This document shows, piece after piece, positions 1-10,934 of a DNA stretch of 64,000 bases (position 1 is its first letter; each line of letters starts with the position of its first letter). This DNA is from Alphaproteobacteria bacterium (GTDB lineage: Bacteria > Pseudomonadota > Alphaproteobacteria > Rhizobiales > Xanthobacteraceae), in contig JBBCGH010000001.1 of assembly GCA_037200445.1 (NCBI GenBank), forward strand, positions 1 to 64,000, given 5' to 3'. A program made the position numbers and the translations under genes. The notes under the pieces were generated by a model, which searched no databases, was not told the origin of the DNA, and saw only the letters and a list, made by a program, of their open reading frames with translations.

Positions 1-1425
1 ATGACGCTGAGCGACAAAGAACAATGGGCGCGCGTCCAGGCCCGTTTGCGCGCCGCGGTCGGCGACGAGAACTTCAAGAGCTGGTTCGGCGCGCTCGAGC
101 ATGACGCCATCAACGGCGACGTCGTGCGGCTTTCGTTGCCGACGCGCTTTCTCAAGAGCTGGGTGCAGTCGCACTATGCCGACAAGCTGCTCGCCTGCTG
201 GAAGGCCGAATTGCCCTCGATCCGGCGGGTCGATCTGGTGCATCGCTCGGCGGTGTTGCGCGACGCGACCGCCAAGGTAAAGCCGATCGAGCAAGTGGAA
301 GCGGTACGTGACATCAAGAGTGGGGCCGAACGCGAGCTACGCGCCATGCACCAGCCCGCGCAGGCGGCGCACGAGGCGCTCGGCGGCTCGCCGCTCGATC
401 CGCGGCTCGCGTTCGATACCTTCGTGGTCGGCCGCTCCAACACGCTCGCCCATGCGGCCGCCAAGCAGGTCGCCCTCGCCCGGCGCGGCGAGCCGGTGAT
501 GTTCAACCCGCTCTACGTCCATGCCGGTGTGGGACTGGGCAAGACGCATCTTTTGCAGGCGATCGCCTGGGCCGGCAATGGCATCGCGGACCGCAAGGTG
601 CTCTACCTCACCGCCGAGAAGTTCATGTACGGCTTCGTGGCCGCGCTGAAATCACAGACCGCCCTCGCCTTCAAGGAAGCGCTGCGCGGCATCGATGTGC
701 TGGTCATCGACGACCTGCAGTTCCTGCAGGGGAAATCGACGCAGGTCGAGTTCTGCCACACGCTCAATGCACTGATTGATGCGGGCCGTCAGGTGGTGAT
801 CGCGGCGGATCGCCCGCCGAGCGATCTGGAAAGCCTCGACGACCGGGTGCGCTCGCGGCTCGCCGGCGGGCTCGTCGTCGAGATGGGCTCGCTCGAGGAA
901 GAGCTGCGGCTGGAGATCCTCAAAAGCCGCGCCGCGGCGGCCCGCGCGCATCATCCGGGCTTCGACGTGCCGTCGCCGGTGCTTGCCTTCGTCGCGAAGA
1001 GCATCACCCATAACGGCCGCGATCTCGACGGCGCGCTCAACCGGCTGCTCGCGAGCAACAAGCTCACCGGCCTGCCCATCACCATGGACATGGCCGAGCG
1101 CGCGGTGCGCGACCTGATCCGCCCCCAGGAGCCCAAGCGCGTCAAGATCGAGGACATCCAGCGCATCGTGGCACGGCAATACAACGTGAGCCGCGCCGAC
1201 CTTCTGTCCTCGCGCCGCACCGCCAATGTGGTACGCCCGCGCCAGATCGCGATGTATCTGGCGAAGACCCTCACCCTTCGTTCGCTGCCCGAGATCGGGC
1301 GGCGCTTCGGCGGGCGCGACCACACCACCGTGCTGCACGCGGTGCGCAAGATCGAGAACCTGGTCGGCAACGACAACGTGCTGGCCGAGGAGATCGAGCT
1401 GCTGAAGCGGCTGTTGCAGGAGTAG
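1..1425 (+). CDS. dnaA: Chromosomal replication initiator protein DnaA
   Basis: DnaA binds the origin, oligomerises with ATP and melts DNA to start replication. The 474-residue product has the family layout. An N-terminal oligomerisation domain covers about residues 1-75, with the typical [14 protein letters not shown] stretch. A short variable linker follows. The AAA+ core carries a Walker A loop at 176-182 (GVGLGKT) and a Walker B strand (VLVIDDLQ). The C-terminal DNA-binding domain has the DnaA signature [12 protein letters not shown]. The ATG is base 1 of the window, so the promoter and any origin upstream are not visible. dnaN, recF and gyrB follow on the same strand, the usual order. 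Length and motifs leave no doubt. Confidence 0.98.
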   Translation: MTLSDKEQWARVQARLRAAVGDENFKSWFGALEHDAINGDVVRLSLPTRFLKSWVQSHYADKLLACWKAELPSIRRVDLVHRSAVLRDATAKVKPIEQVEAVRDIKSGAERELRAMHQPAQAAHEALGGSPLDPRLAFDTFVVGRSNTLAHAAAKQVALARRGEPVMFNPLYVHAGVGLGKTHLLQAIAWAGNGIADRKVLYLTAEKFMYGFVAALKSQTALAFKEALRGIDVLVIDDLQFLQGKSTQVEFCHTLNALIDAGRQVVIAADRPPSDLESLDDRVRSRLAGGLVVEMGSLEEELRLEILKSRAAAARAHHPGFDVPSPVLAFVAKSITHNGRDLDGALNRLLASNKLTGLPITMDMAERAVRDLIRPQEPKRVKIEDIQRIVARQYNVSRADLLSSRRTANVVRPRQIAMYLAKTLTLRSLPEIGRRFGGRDHTTVLHAVRKIENLVGNDNVLAEEIELLKRLLQE

Positions 1426-1439
1426 CGGCCCCCTCTCTG

Positions 1440-1577
1440 CTGTCATCCCGGGCGAGGTTCGCGAAGCGGGCCGAGACCCGGGACCCATCGAGCCTCAGGC
1501 GCGGGGGGCCCGGCTCCCGCGGAGCCTGTGCTCGGACGGCGCGAAGCGCCGATCCCAGTGCTCGGCCGGGATAACAG
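1440..1577. repeat. Dispersed palindromic repeat between dnaA and dnaN
   Basis: The element ends in near-perfect inverted termini: ctgtcatcccgg at 1440..1451 and ccgggataacag at 1566..1577, matching 11 of 12 when one is reverse-complemented. The interior is very GC-rich, with further short stems such as cggcgcgaagcgccg. Sequences of this type recur in Bradyrhizobium-like genomes. It fills half of the 265-base gap and may fold in the leader of dnaN. That it is dispersed is inferred from general knowledge of the group. Confidence 0.7.
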
Positions 1578-1690
1578 CTGAATTCTCTTGGGAAACTCGG
1601 TCGGAATGGCCTTCCGGCCTTGCCGAAACCCTTGTGACACGCCAACTTCGGTGCCCGGCGCTTGCCGGCAGGCTTCCCTTGGGGTCGGAC

Positions 1691-2809
1691 ATGAAAGTGA
1701 CCGTCGAGCGCGCCGCGCTCCTGAAATCGATCGGACACGTGCACCGCGTCGTCGAGCGGCGCAATACGATTCCGATCCTGGCGAACCTCTTGATCCGCGC
1801 CGAGAAGGGCAAGCTCGGACTGAAAGCGACCGACCTCGATCTCGAGGTGGTCGAAAGCATTCCGGCCGAGGTATCGCCCGGCGGCGCCACCACGGTGCCG
1901 GCGCACATGATCTACGACATCGTGCGCAAGCTGCCCGAGGGCGCGCAGATCGTGCTCGATTCCTCCGGCGATCGCGCCTCGCTGACCATCCGCGCCGGCA
2001 AGTCTCGTTTCTCGCTGCAGACCTTGCCGGAAAGCGATTTTCCCGACCTCGCGGCCGGTGAGATGACGCATAAATTCTCGCTTCCCGCAAAAGAGCTGAA
2101 GCGGCTGATCGACAAGACCCAGTTCGCGATCTCGACCGAGGAGACGCGTTACTATCTCAACGGCATCTATCTGCATGTTGCCGGCCCTGCGAAGGCGCAC
2201 AGGCTGCGCGCGGTCGCAACCGACGGGCATCGGCTCGCGCAGGCCGAGCTCGACGCGCCGAACGGCGCCGAGGGGATGCCGGGCATCATCGTGCCGCGCA
2301 AGACCGTCGGCGAGGTGCAGCGCCTGATCGAGGATCTCGATGCCGAGGTCGGAATCGAGCTCTCGCAGACGAAAATCCGTTTCACGATCGGCGATGTCGT
2401 GCTCACCTCGAAGCTGATCGACGGCACCTTCCCGGACTACGGGCGCGTGATCCCGGCGGGGAACGACAAGACCCTGATGGTGGACAAGCCGGAGTTCGCC
2501 GCCGCCGTCGACCGGGTCTCGACGGTGTCGAGCGAGCGCGGACGCGCCGTGAAGCTCGCCGTATCGGCGGGCAAGCTCATCCTCACCGTCACCAATCCGG
2601 ACTCGGGCAGCGCAACGGAAGAACTGGAGGTCGAATACGACTCCGACCCGCTCGATATCGGATTCAACTCGCGCTATCTGCTCGATATCGCGGCGCAGAT
2701 CGAAGGCGACGTCGCGGTGCTAAAGCTCGCCGATCCGGGTTCGCCGACGCTCATCCAGGAGAAGGGCTCGGCGAACGCGCTGTATGTGCTCATGCCGATG
2801 CGGGTTTAG
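1691..2809 (+). CDS. dnaN: DNA polymerase III beta sliding clamp
   Basis: DnaN forms the ring-shaped dimer that tethers DNA polymerase III to DNA. The product is 372 residues, close to the usual 366-372 of proteobacterial clamps. It begins MKVTVERAALLKSIGHVHRVV and ends with the clamp C-terminus NALYVLMPMRV, whose last residues complete the third clamp domain. An open frame runs upstream to 1634, but the family N-terminus starts at the ATG at 1691, so that start was chosen. It is separated from dnaA by a repeat-rich gap and is followed by recF about 400 bases on. The last 20 bases overlap a small opposite-strand gene. Confidence 0.97.
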   Translation: MKVTVERAALLKSIGHVHRVVERRNTIPILANLLIRAEKGKLGLKATDLDLEVVESIPAEVSPGGATTVPAHMIYDIVRKLPEGAQIVLDSSGDRASLTIRAGKSRFSLQTLPESDFPDLAAGEMTHKFSLPAKELKRLIDKTQFAISTEETRYYLNGIYLHVAGPAKAHRLRAVATDGHRLAQAELDAPNGAEGMPGIIVPRKTVGEVQRLIEDLDAEVGIELSQTKIRFTIGDVVLTSKLIDGTFPDYGRVIPAGNDKTLMVDKPEFAAAVDRVSTVSSERGRAVKLAVSAGKLILTVTNPDSGSATEELEVEYDSDPLDIGFNSRYLLDIAAQIEGDVAVLKLADPGSPTLIQEKGSANALYVLMPMRV

Positions 2810-3044
2810 TTTCGTCGGGCCGGTCGTTCTGGTTGGCAGCACGCCGGCGGCGGCGCTTTCGTGCCGAGTGCCCGGGCTTGAGGTAACGCGCGACTTTCGT
2901 CGCTTCGGGTTCGTAGTCGGGAACCGGAGCCGCAAGGCCGGTCATGGCGGAGGCCCAGAATTCCACTGTCTCGACGTGCTTGTGCAACCGCTCGACGGAG
3001 TCGGACAGTCGCTCTGCCAGATTTTCCTGCAGGGTCTTGGGCAT
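2790..3044 (-). CDS. Small conserved-looking hypothetical protein
   Basis: An 84-residue product that I do not recognise. The first half (residues about 4-35) looks helical and charged, with leucine/valine spacing compatible with a short coiled coil. The second half is basic, with a run of six arginines near residue 64-69, so nucleic-acid binding is possible but unproven. The ATG at 3044 is preceded by a good Shine-Dalgarno sequence (gcgggagagcgag), which favours a real gene. It converges on dnaN and overlaps its last 20 bases. It occupies most of the dnaN-recF gap. There is no signal peptide or membrane segment. Confidence 0.5.
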   Translation of the reverse strand: MPKTLQENLAERLSDSVERLHKHVETVEFWASAMTGLAAPVPDYEPEATKVARYLKPGHSARKRRRRRAANQNDRPDETKPASA

Positions 3045-3210
3045 CTCGCTCTCCCGCCTGCTGTGTCATTTCTGACTTGATTCTCATGACGGCAATCGTT
3101 TCTTGCCACATTCGTTCCCCCGGCGGCGCCAAGGCGGCGCTGATTTCCCATATTTCTTCAATACTTTACGGAACCATGCCGGCACTGCGGCGCATCGCTG
3201 CGGGAACCTG

Positions 3211-4353
3211 ATGACCGCGGCACGCATTCACAAACTGAATCTCACGAATTTCCGCAGCTACCATGCGGCTGCGCTGCGCGTTAACGCGCAGCTTGCGGTG
3301 CTGGTCGGGCCGAACGGCGCGGGCAAGACCAACCTGATCGAGGCGATTTCATTTCTCGCGCCGGGCCGCGGGTTGCGCCGCGCAACGCTCGATGAAGTCG
3401 CATTCTCCGAAGGCGATGGCTCATGGGCGGTCGCGGCCGAACTCGAGGGCGCGCTCGGCCTCGCGACGCTTGGCACGGGAATCGAGCCGCAACGCGCCGA
3501 AGAGGAATCAAGCCCCCGCAAATGCCGCATCGACGGCGAGCCGGTCCCCTCCGCGTCCGCGTTCACGGATCACGTGAGCGTCGTCTGGATGACGCCCGCG
3601 ATGGACGGGCTGTTCGGCGGCCCCGCCTCGGAGCGTCGGCGCTTCCTCGATCGGCTGGTGCTCGCCGTCGACGGCACCCATTCGAGCCGCGTCAACGCGC
3701 TGGAGCGTTCGCTGCGCTCGCGCAACCGCCTGCTCGAGCGGGGCGGCGCCGATCCGCATTGGCTCGAGGCGATCGAGCATGAGACCGCCGAGGTCGCCGT
3801 CGCGGTCGCGGCCGCGCGCGCCGAAACGGTGCGGCGTCTCGCGGCTGCGCTTGCACGCAACCGCGACCCGGCTTCGCCGTTCCCGTGGGCGGGCGTCGCC
3901 CTCGACGGCTGGATCGAGAATGCCGTGATGGAGCTGCCGGCAACCGAGGTGGAGGACCGCTACCGTGCGAGCTTGCGCGACAACCGCGCGCGCGATACGG
4001 CGGCCGGGCGCACCACCGATGGCCCGCATCTGACCGACCTCGAAGTGCTGTACGGCCCGAAAGGGATTGCGGCCCCACTCGCCTCGACCGGCGAGCAGAA
4101 GGCCCTGCTGATCGGGCTCGTGCTCGCGCATGCCGGCCTCGTCGCCGAGATGACGCAGCACGCGCCGCTGCTGCTGCTCGACGAGGTGGTCGCCCACCTC
4201 GATCCCGGGCGCCGCGCCGCGCTCTACGATGCGCTGACCACACTCGACGCGCAGGTCTTTATGACCGGTGCGGATCCTGCGCCGTTCGCGGCGGTCGCCT
4301 CGCGCGCGCAGATATTCGATGTAAGCCCGGGACGCGTGACGCCGACACCCTGA
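3211..4353 (+). CDS. recF: DNA replication and repair protein RecF
   Basis: RecF is an SMC-like ATPase that helps load RecA at single-strand gaps with RecO and RecR. The 380-residue product opens with a RecF-type N-terminus (IHKLNLTNFRSY) and a Walker A loop at residues 33-40 (GPNGAGKT). Near the C-terminus it has the ABC signature-like STGEQKALLIG and the Walker B strand LLLLDEVVAHLD. The frame is open upstream to 3103, but the ATG at 3211 gives the family N-terminus. It follows dnaN in the normal order. Its stop is 161 bases from a convergent gene, with hairpins between them. Confidence 0.97.
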   Translation: MTAARIHKLNLTNFRSYHAAALRVNAQLAVLVGPNGAGKTNLIEAISFLAPGRGLRRATLDEVAFSEGDGSWAVAAELEGALGLATLGTGIEPQRAEEESSPRKCRIDGEPVPSASAFTDHVSVVWMTPAMDGLFGGPASERRRFLDRLVLAVDGTHSSRVNALERSLRSRNRLLERGGADPHWLEAIEHETAEVAVAVAAARAETVRRLAAALARNRDPASPFPWAGVALDGWIENAVMELPATEVEDRYRASLRDNRARDTAAGRTTDGPHLTDLEVLYGPKGIAAPLASTGEQKALLIGLVLAHAGLVAEMTQHAPLLLLDEVVAHLDPGRRAALYDALTTLDAQVFMTGADPAPFAAVASRAQIFDVSPGRVTPTP

Positions 4354-4386
4354 CGTCTCCCCAAAACCGGGTACGCGTTCATCCTA

Positions 4387-4413
4387 ATACCGCGGCGACA
4401 CGACCCGCGGTAT
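4387..4413. other. Short palindrome after recF
   Basis: A perfect 9-base inverted repeat (ataccgcgg / ccgcggtat) with a 9-base loop lies 34 bases after the recF stop. Outer bases ttcat and gaa can extend the pairing. With no T-run it is weak as an intrinsic terminator, but it may protect the recF mRNA 3' end. Confidence 0.45.
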
Positions 4414-4458
4414 GAAGGTGCCGTCTCCTCCGACGTGGGGCTTCTGGGGGGTTGCGGG

Positions 4459-4491
4459 TCCCGGCCTTGAGCGAAAGCTCGGCCGGGATTT
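4459..4491. terminator. Hairpin between convergent recF and 2H phosphoesterase genes
   Basis: A 12-base stem (tcccggcc..gagc with gctcggccggga) closes on a gaaa tetraloop and is followed on the plus strand by atttcgttt. It lies between two convergent stop codons and could end transcription from either side. The tcccggcc/ggccggga core resembles the GC-rich dispersed palindromes elsewhere in the window. Confidence 0.5.
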
Positions 4492-4514
4492 CGTTTCGGC
4501 GACGCGTGCCCGCC

Positions 4515-5285
4515 TCAGGGCGTCAGCGGCAACGCCTTCAGCTCCTTCCTGGCTGTGCCAAAGGTGCCGAGCTGATAGACCGACGCGCCAGCAGGCGAGA
4601 ACGTGAACGAGCCGAATGGCTCCGCCAACATCTCCTTCAAATAGGTTTCCATGGCGACGCCGATCGTCACGTGCGGATTGAATCGCTCGCCGGCTGCGAT
4701 CTTGGTGAAATTGGCGACATACTCGATCAGGTCTTCTTGAATGTCGCGTCCGCCGTCTTCACTGAAGAACGCGGCCGGGGTGCCGGTCTTCACGGTGTAG
4801 GGCTCGACGGCCTTGATGAGTGCATCCTGCAGCCGATGCAGGTCGGCCGTCGGCTCAACGACGATCCCCGCGAGGCCAAATGGCGGAGACGGGATGTAGT
4901 AATACTTGAACGCCTTCAGCGTCCATGCCTTGGGCTTCTCTTTGGCAAAAACCGCGTTCGCCGCCGCAAAGACCTTGTCGAGGTCTTCCGTGCGGACGAA
5001 TTGCTGCAACATCGTCACATGCGGATGGTGCGTCGCATCCAGAGCAAAGCCCTTCGGGAAAGATTTGCGCAGACGAGCGTTGGCGTCCATCGCGTGCTGA
5101 ATCATCGTCGCGTCGGGTTCGAGCGCGATGTCGATCGCTGTCACGGAATTTTGCTGCGCGGCCGCCGCTTGAGCGAAGCCAAGCACCAAGGCGAGCCCGA
5201 GGCCGATGGCTGTAAAGACTGGCGCGCATGGACGACCCGGGTCATCCGGAGGAGCGGGAGTCCTTGCCAGGACGGCCGTCTTCAT
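4515..5285 (-). CDS. Exported 2H phosphoesterase-superfamily protein
   Basis: A 256-residue protein with two H-x-T motifs, HVT at residues 89-91 and 205-207, about 116 residues apart. That is the hallmark of the 2H phosphoesterase fold (LigT, 2'-5' RNA ligase-like and cyclic phosphodiesterases). Such enzymes act on 2',3'-cyclic or 2'-5' phosphodiester bonds; the substrate here is unknown. Residues about 22-44 form a hydrophobic stretch ending AQAAAAQQ, a likely signal peptide, so the enzyme would work in the periplasm, which is unusual for the family. The ATG at 5285 has an AGGGAG ribosome site; the frame is open further upstream without a better start. It lies 40 bases downstream of a DUF4344 gene on the same strand, probably one operon. 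Confidence 0.8.
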   Translation of the reverse strand: MKTAVLARTPAPPDDPGRPCAPVFTAIGLGLALVLGFAQAAAAQQNSVTAIDIALEPDATMIQHAMDANARLRKSFPKGFALDATHHPHVTMLQQFVRTEDLDKVFAAANAVFAKEKPKAWTLKAFKYYYIPSPPFGLAGIVVEPTADLHRLQDALIKAVEPYTVKTGTPAAFFSEDGGRDIQEDLIEYVANFTKIAAGERFNPHVTIGVAMETYLKEMLAEPFGSFTFSPAGASVYQLGTFGTARKELKALPLTP

Positions 5286-5325
5286 CGCTTTGCTCCCTGA
5301 ATGTTTGGAAGAAAGGTTTGCGCTC

Positions 5326-6282
5326 TCATGGCTTCTCCTTCGCCTTGGCGCCGTAGCCGCGATAGAGGTTCCCGAAATCCGCGGCAAGCTCGTAGCAGAC
5401 GGTGAGCGAGTGAGTTGCCACATCGTAATGCGCATTGGGCGTCCCACAAGACAGCACGACGAAATCGATGGGCCGGCGCCAGACGTATCGGTCAGTGAGG
5501 TGGTTCGCCAAAGTCTCCAGGATTCTGACCTGGCGGAAAGCACGGCCGAGCGCCTGGTATTTATCACTGTCGAGGTAGCGGACATTGAATTTGGTCTTCG
5601 GCTGATCCGGCGTGCGGATGTGCGGCGCCAAAGTCTTTTCCCATGACCACGAGGCGTTACTGTAGTCGCCCTGACAATCGCCCTGACGGTCCGCCGGCAT
5701 CTTCGACATGTCGGCGAGCTTCCCGAACCGGTCGGGATCGCCTCCGACCATCAGGCAAATGATGTTGTAGGCACGCTGCTTGTCGAGGCCATGCGCGTCG
5801 TAGAAAGGTGTGCTGTAATTTTCCGCCCGGTCGCGCTGGTCGCTGAGAAACCAGCCCCAGGCCGAATTGGTCAGGACGCGATCGGAAAACGTATCGACAT
5901 GCCGCAGCCCGGTCAGCGTCGCATAGGCATCAACCGCATCCTCTTCTCGCCCCAGGACCGGCAAACCCAATTCGCGGACCAGCATGTGGCCCACTTCGTG
6001 GGCGGTCGCGAACATCACATTGCCGGCAACGAACTCGATGTACTCGCGCCGTTCCTGCTCGGACAGGCCTTCGAGGCCTGGGGCATTCTCGAGTTCGCGG
6101 ATGGCACCCGCCATCCCCGCCTCGAAATCGGCGAGCGTCACTCCCGCGGGCAGTGGCGGGGCAGTTTGTGCGTGGGCAAATGCGGCGCTGAGGCTCAGAG
6201 CGGCGAGGCTTCCGCACACAGCCTTGGCGACACGGTGCGTGTGCTGCCTGATGACAGATCTGAGCGCGTGCTGGAGCGGCAT
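5326..6282 (-). CDS. Exported DUF4344-type putative metallopeptidase
   Basis: A 318-residue protein with the zinc-peptidase motif HEVGH inside the helix FATAHEVGHMLV. A downstream acidic stretch (GREEDAVDAYA) could supply a third ligand as in gluzincins. This pattern fits the DUF4344 putative metallopeptidase family. The chosen ATG at 6282 begins a signal peptide that ends near AFAHAQ. The frame is open to 6468 but the added residues look non-coding, and no strong ribosome site is visible. Four cysteines in the mature part could form disulfides. It is upstream of, and likely co-transcribed with, the exported 2H phosphoesterase. Function is not known. Confidence 0.75.
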   Translation of the reverse strand: MPLQHALRSVIRQHTHRVAKAVCGSLAALSLSAAFAHAQTAPPLPAGVTLADFEAGMAGAIRELENAPGLEGLSEQERREYIEFVAGNVMFATAHEVGHMLVRELGLPVLGREEDAVDAYATLTGLRHVDTFSDRVLTNSAWGWFLSDQRDRAENYSTPFYDAHGLDKQRAYNIICLMVGGDPDRFGKLADMSKMPADRQGDCQGDYSNASWSWEKTLAPHIRTPDQPKTKFNVRYLDSDKYQALGRAFRQVRILETLANHLTDRYVWRRPIDFVVLSCGTPNAHYDVATHSLTVCYELAADFGNLYRGYGAKAKEKP

Positions 6283-6631
6283 GGCGGGCACGTCCAATCC
6301 TGTCTCGCGCCGAGATGGCTCGCGAAGCCTGAGCCCGATGCCGGCATCTCTTGCCAACTGCTCAAGCGTATTGTCGGCCAGCGAGGCCGCGCGAACCATT
6401 CCGAGGAATGCGTGCTGCGCTAGGTGGAAACACCTGCATGCAAGTCGCGAAGCGGTATTGTCGTACAAGCAATTTCATCGCGCCCAGCGGGACAATGCCC
6501 GTTACGCGTCACAGGCTGCATTTTGCCACTCGGACCGAATGCCCGCTTTAGATCATGAGCCTGGCGACCTTCGGGAGCTCTGGTTCCGCGAATTGCGGTA
6601 GTCTCTGCGACCCTGCTCTCAAGGAGGAGTC
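6283..6631. other. Divergent intergenic region, no gene seen
   Basis: This 349-base gap separates the minus-strand DUF4344 gene from the plus-strand dehydrogenase. It should hold both promoters. I see no convincing gene, RNA or repeat in it. Confidence 0.5.
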
Positions 6632-7540
6632 ATGGCCACGCAGCGTGAACGGATAGGCTTCATCGGACTTGGCAGCATGGGCCGGCCGATGGCGACGTCG
6701 CTGGTCCGCAAGGGATTCTCGCTGTCGGCTTTCGACACCGCTGCCGCGCACACCGCAGTGCTGGTCGAGCGCGGAGCCAGGAGCGCCGACGATCTCGCGG
6801 CGCTGGTTTCCGCCGCCGACGTCGTCATCACCATGCTGCCGAACACGCCCGACGTCGCGGGCGTGGTCAGCGGCCCGGGCGGGCTCACCGAGACCGGCCG
6901 GCCGGGAATGCTGATGATCGACATGAGCACGATCGATCCCGCCGCGAGCCGGTCCTTCGGCGCGGCCCTCGCCGGGCGCGGCATGCATTTCATCGATGCC
7001 GCGGTCGGGCGCTCCCCGGCCCATGCCGAGCGCGGCGAAAGCCTTTTCATGGTCGGCGCGGAGCAGGACGACCTCGCACGCGCCCGCCCGATCCTCGAGG
7101 CCATGGGCAACAAGATCATTCATTGCGGGCCGCCGGGCAGCGGCATCTCGATGAAGATCGTCAACAACTTCCTTGCCATGGCGACGTGCCAAATCTCCGC
7201 CGAAGCGCTGACGCTCGGCGCCAGGCTCGGCCTGTCCACCGCGACGATGTTCGACGTGATCACGAATTCGCTGGCGAGCAACGACCACCTCAAGACCTAC
7301 TGGCCGACAAAGGTGCTCAAGGGCGACGTGGCTCCTGGCTTTGCCATCGATCTCGCCTACAAGGATCTCTCGATCGCGGTCGGCGCGGCGGCGGCGGCCG
7401 GCGTCCCGGTGTTCACCGGCGCGGCGGCGCGGGAAGCGCTGGGCCAGGCGCGCGCCGGCCAGGGGCTCGGCGCCAAGGACATCACGGCGGTCCTGCTCGC
7501 CACTGCGGCGAATGCCGGCATCACGCCGCCGAGGTTCTAG
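6632..7540 (+). CDS. NAD(P)-dependent beta-hydroxyacid dehydrogenase (HIBADH family)
   Basis: A 302-residue oxidoreductase of the 3-hydroxyisobutyrate dehydrogenase / tartronate semialdehyde reductase family. The Rossmann motif GFIGLGSMGRPMA is at residues 9-21. The substrate motif IDAAVGRSPAHAE matches the DAPVSGG region of the family in altered form. The catalytic lysine lies in KIVNNFL, and the C-terminal helical domain contains the conserved YKDLSIA. A strong ribosome site (aaggaggagtc) precedes the ATG at 6632. It stands alone with no pathway neighbours, so the substrate (hydroxyisobutyrate, glycerate or sulfolactaldehyde type) cannot be assigned. Confidence 0.88.
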   Translation: MATQRERIGFIGLGSMGRPMATSLVRKGFSLSAFDTAAAHTAVLVERGARSADDLAALVSAADVVITMLPNTPDVAGVVSGPGGLTETGRPGMLMIDMSTIDPAASRSFGAALAGRGMHFIDAAVGRSPAHAERGESLFMVGAEQDDLARARPILEAMGNKIIHCGPPGSGISMKIVNNFLAMATCQISAEALTLGARLGLSTATMFDVITNSLASNDHLKTYWPTKVLKGDVAPGFAIDLAYKDLSIAVGAAAAAGVPVFTGAAAREALGQARAGQGLGAKDITAVLLATAANAGITPPRF

Positions 7541-7656
7541 AGCTTTTTTGTAGCGCGACTGTTCGGTCCGCTAAGGGGTCGAAGCCGGATGGAAAGCCCG
7601 GCCGGCGCTTCGTTTTGGGCTCTCGTCATTGCAAGGAGCCAAGCGACGAAGACTCC

Positions 7657-7734
7657 CTAGTGTGGCGGTTCAGAAGTCCGCATCATTCTTGCAGCGCGTC
7701 CAACATGCGGACTTCTGAACCAAAGCCACACTAG
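7657..7734. repeat. CTAG-ended palindromic element, copy 1
   Basis: A 78-base inverted repeat that begins ctagtgtgg and ends ccacactag. The inner arms ggttcagaagtccgcat and atgcggacttctgaacc pair perfectly around a loop of about 20 bases. It shares its ends, overall length and the internal motif gcatcatt/aatgatgc with the next element, so the two are one family. Confidence 0.8.
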
Positions 7735-7746
7735 ATCAATACGTTG

Positions 7747-7821
7747 CTAGTGTCCTTCGATTCCGAAGTTCGCAACCCAGGGTGTCGCGTAATGATGCGA
7801 ACTTCGGAATCGGGACACTAG
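7747..7821. repeat. CTAG-ended palindromic element, copy 2
   Basis: A 75-base inverted repeat starting ctagtgtcc and ending ggacactag, with inner arms gattccgaagttcgca and tgcgaacttcggaatc. It lies 12 bases from copy 1. Where arm bases differ from copy 1, both strands of the stem change together. Its terminal CTAG contains the stop codon (TAG on the minus strand, 7818..7820) of the DUF3551 gene. Confidence 0.8.
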
Positions 7822-8069
7822 TAAGTGCGCTGTTTCTTGCGCTTCTGGCTCGCGCGCGGCTGCGCGACCGGCGGCGGCATCGGGTTCTCGTAGCAGATCC
7901 CTCCCATACCGCTGATGTTTGCCTGGCATTGGGCCCATGTCACGAAACCGCAGTTGTAGGCGTAGGCATCGTAACGCGCGCACCATGGGTAATAGGTCCC
8001 TTGTGCGCTGGCCTCATGGGTGAGGCCAGTCGTTGCCGCGACAACCGCAAGCGCCATCAGCGTGCGCAT
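7818..8069 (-). CDS. Small secreted DUF3551-family protein
   Basis: An 83-residue exported protein. The signal peptide runs to about residue 22 (THEASAQG). The mature part has four cysteines with tryptophan and tyrosine around them (YPWCARY, YNCGF, WAQCQAN, GICYENP), the pattern of DUF3551, a family common in Bradyrhizobium-like bacteria with unknown role. The tail is basic (QKRKKQRTY). The ATG at 8069 follows a clear ribosome site (ggagagag); the open frame upstream to 8180 is not needed. The stop codon is formed by the end of an adjacent palindromic element, so the original C-terminus may have differed. Confidence 0.8.
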   Translation of the reverse strand: MRTLMALAVVAATTGLTHEASAQGTYYPWCARYDAYAYNCGFVTWAQCQANISGMGGICYENPMPPPVAQPRASQKRKKQRTY

Positions 8070-10830
<2,761 letters not shown>

Positions 10831-10934
10831 GCGCGCGATAACGTTCGGGCGCTTGAACCTCCAATAGGATTCGCCCTGGAATTGTGGCATCGTGCTGCGC
10901 CGCGATCGCGTTTCCGCGTGATGGAGAACTCGCA

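Noticed and set aside
1426-1690. Possible origin of replication between dnaA and dnaN
   Set aside because: No cluster of DnaA boxes (TTATNCACA) or AT-rich unwinding region was seen; the gap is a GC-rich repeat. The sequence upstream of dnaA is outside the window.
7541-7821. CRISPR-like alternation of repeats in the gap after the dehydrogenase
   Set aside because: There are only two elements, each internally palindromic and not identical, with no regular spacers and no cas genes.
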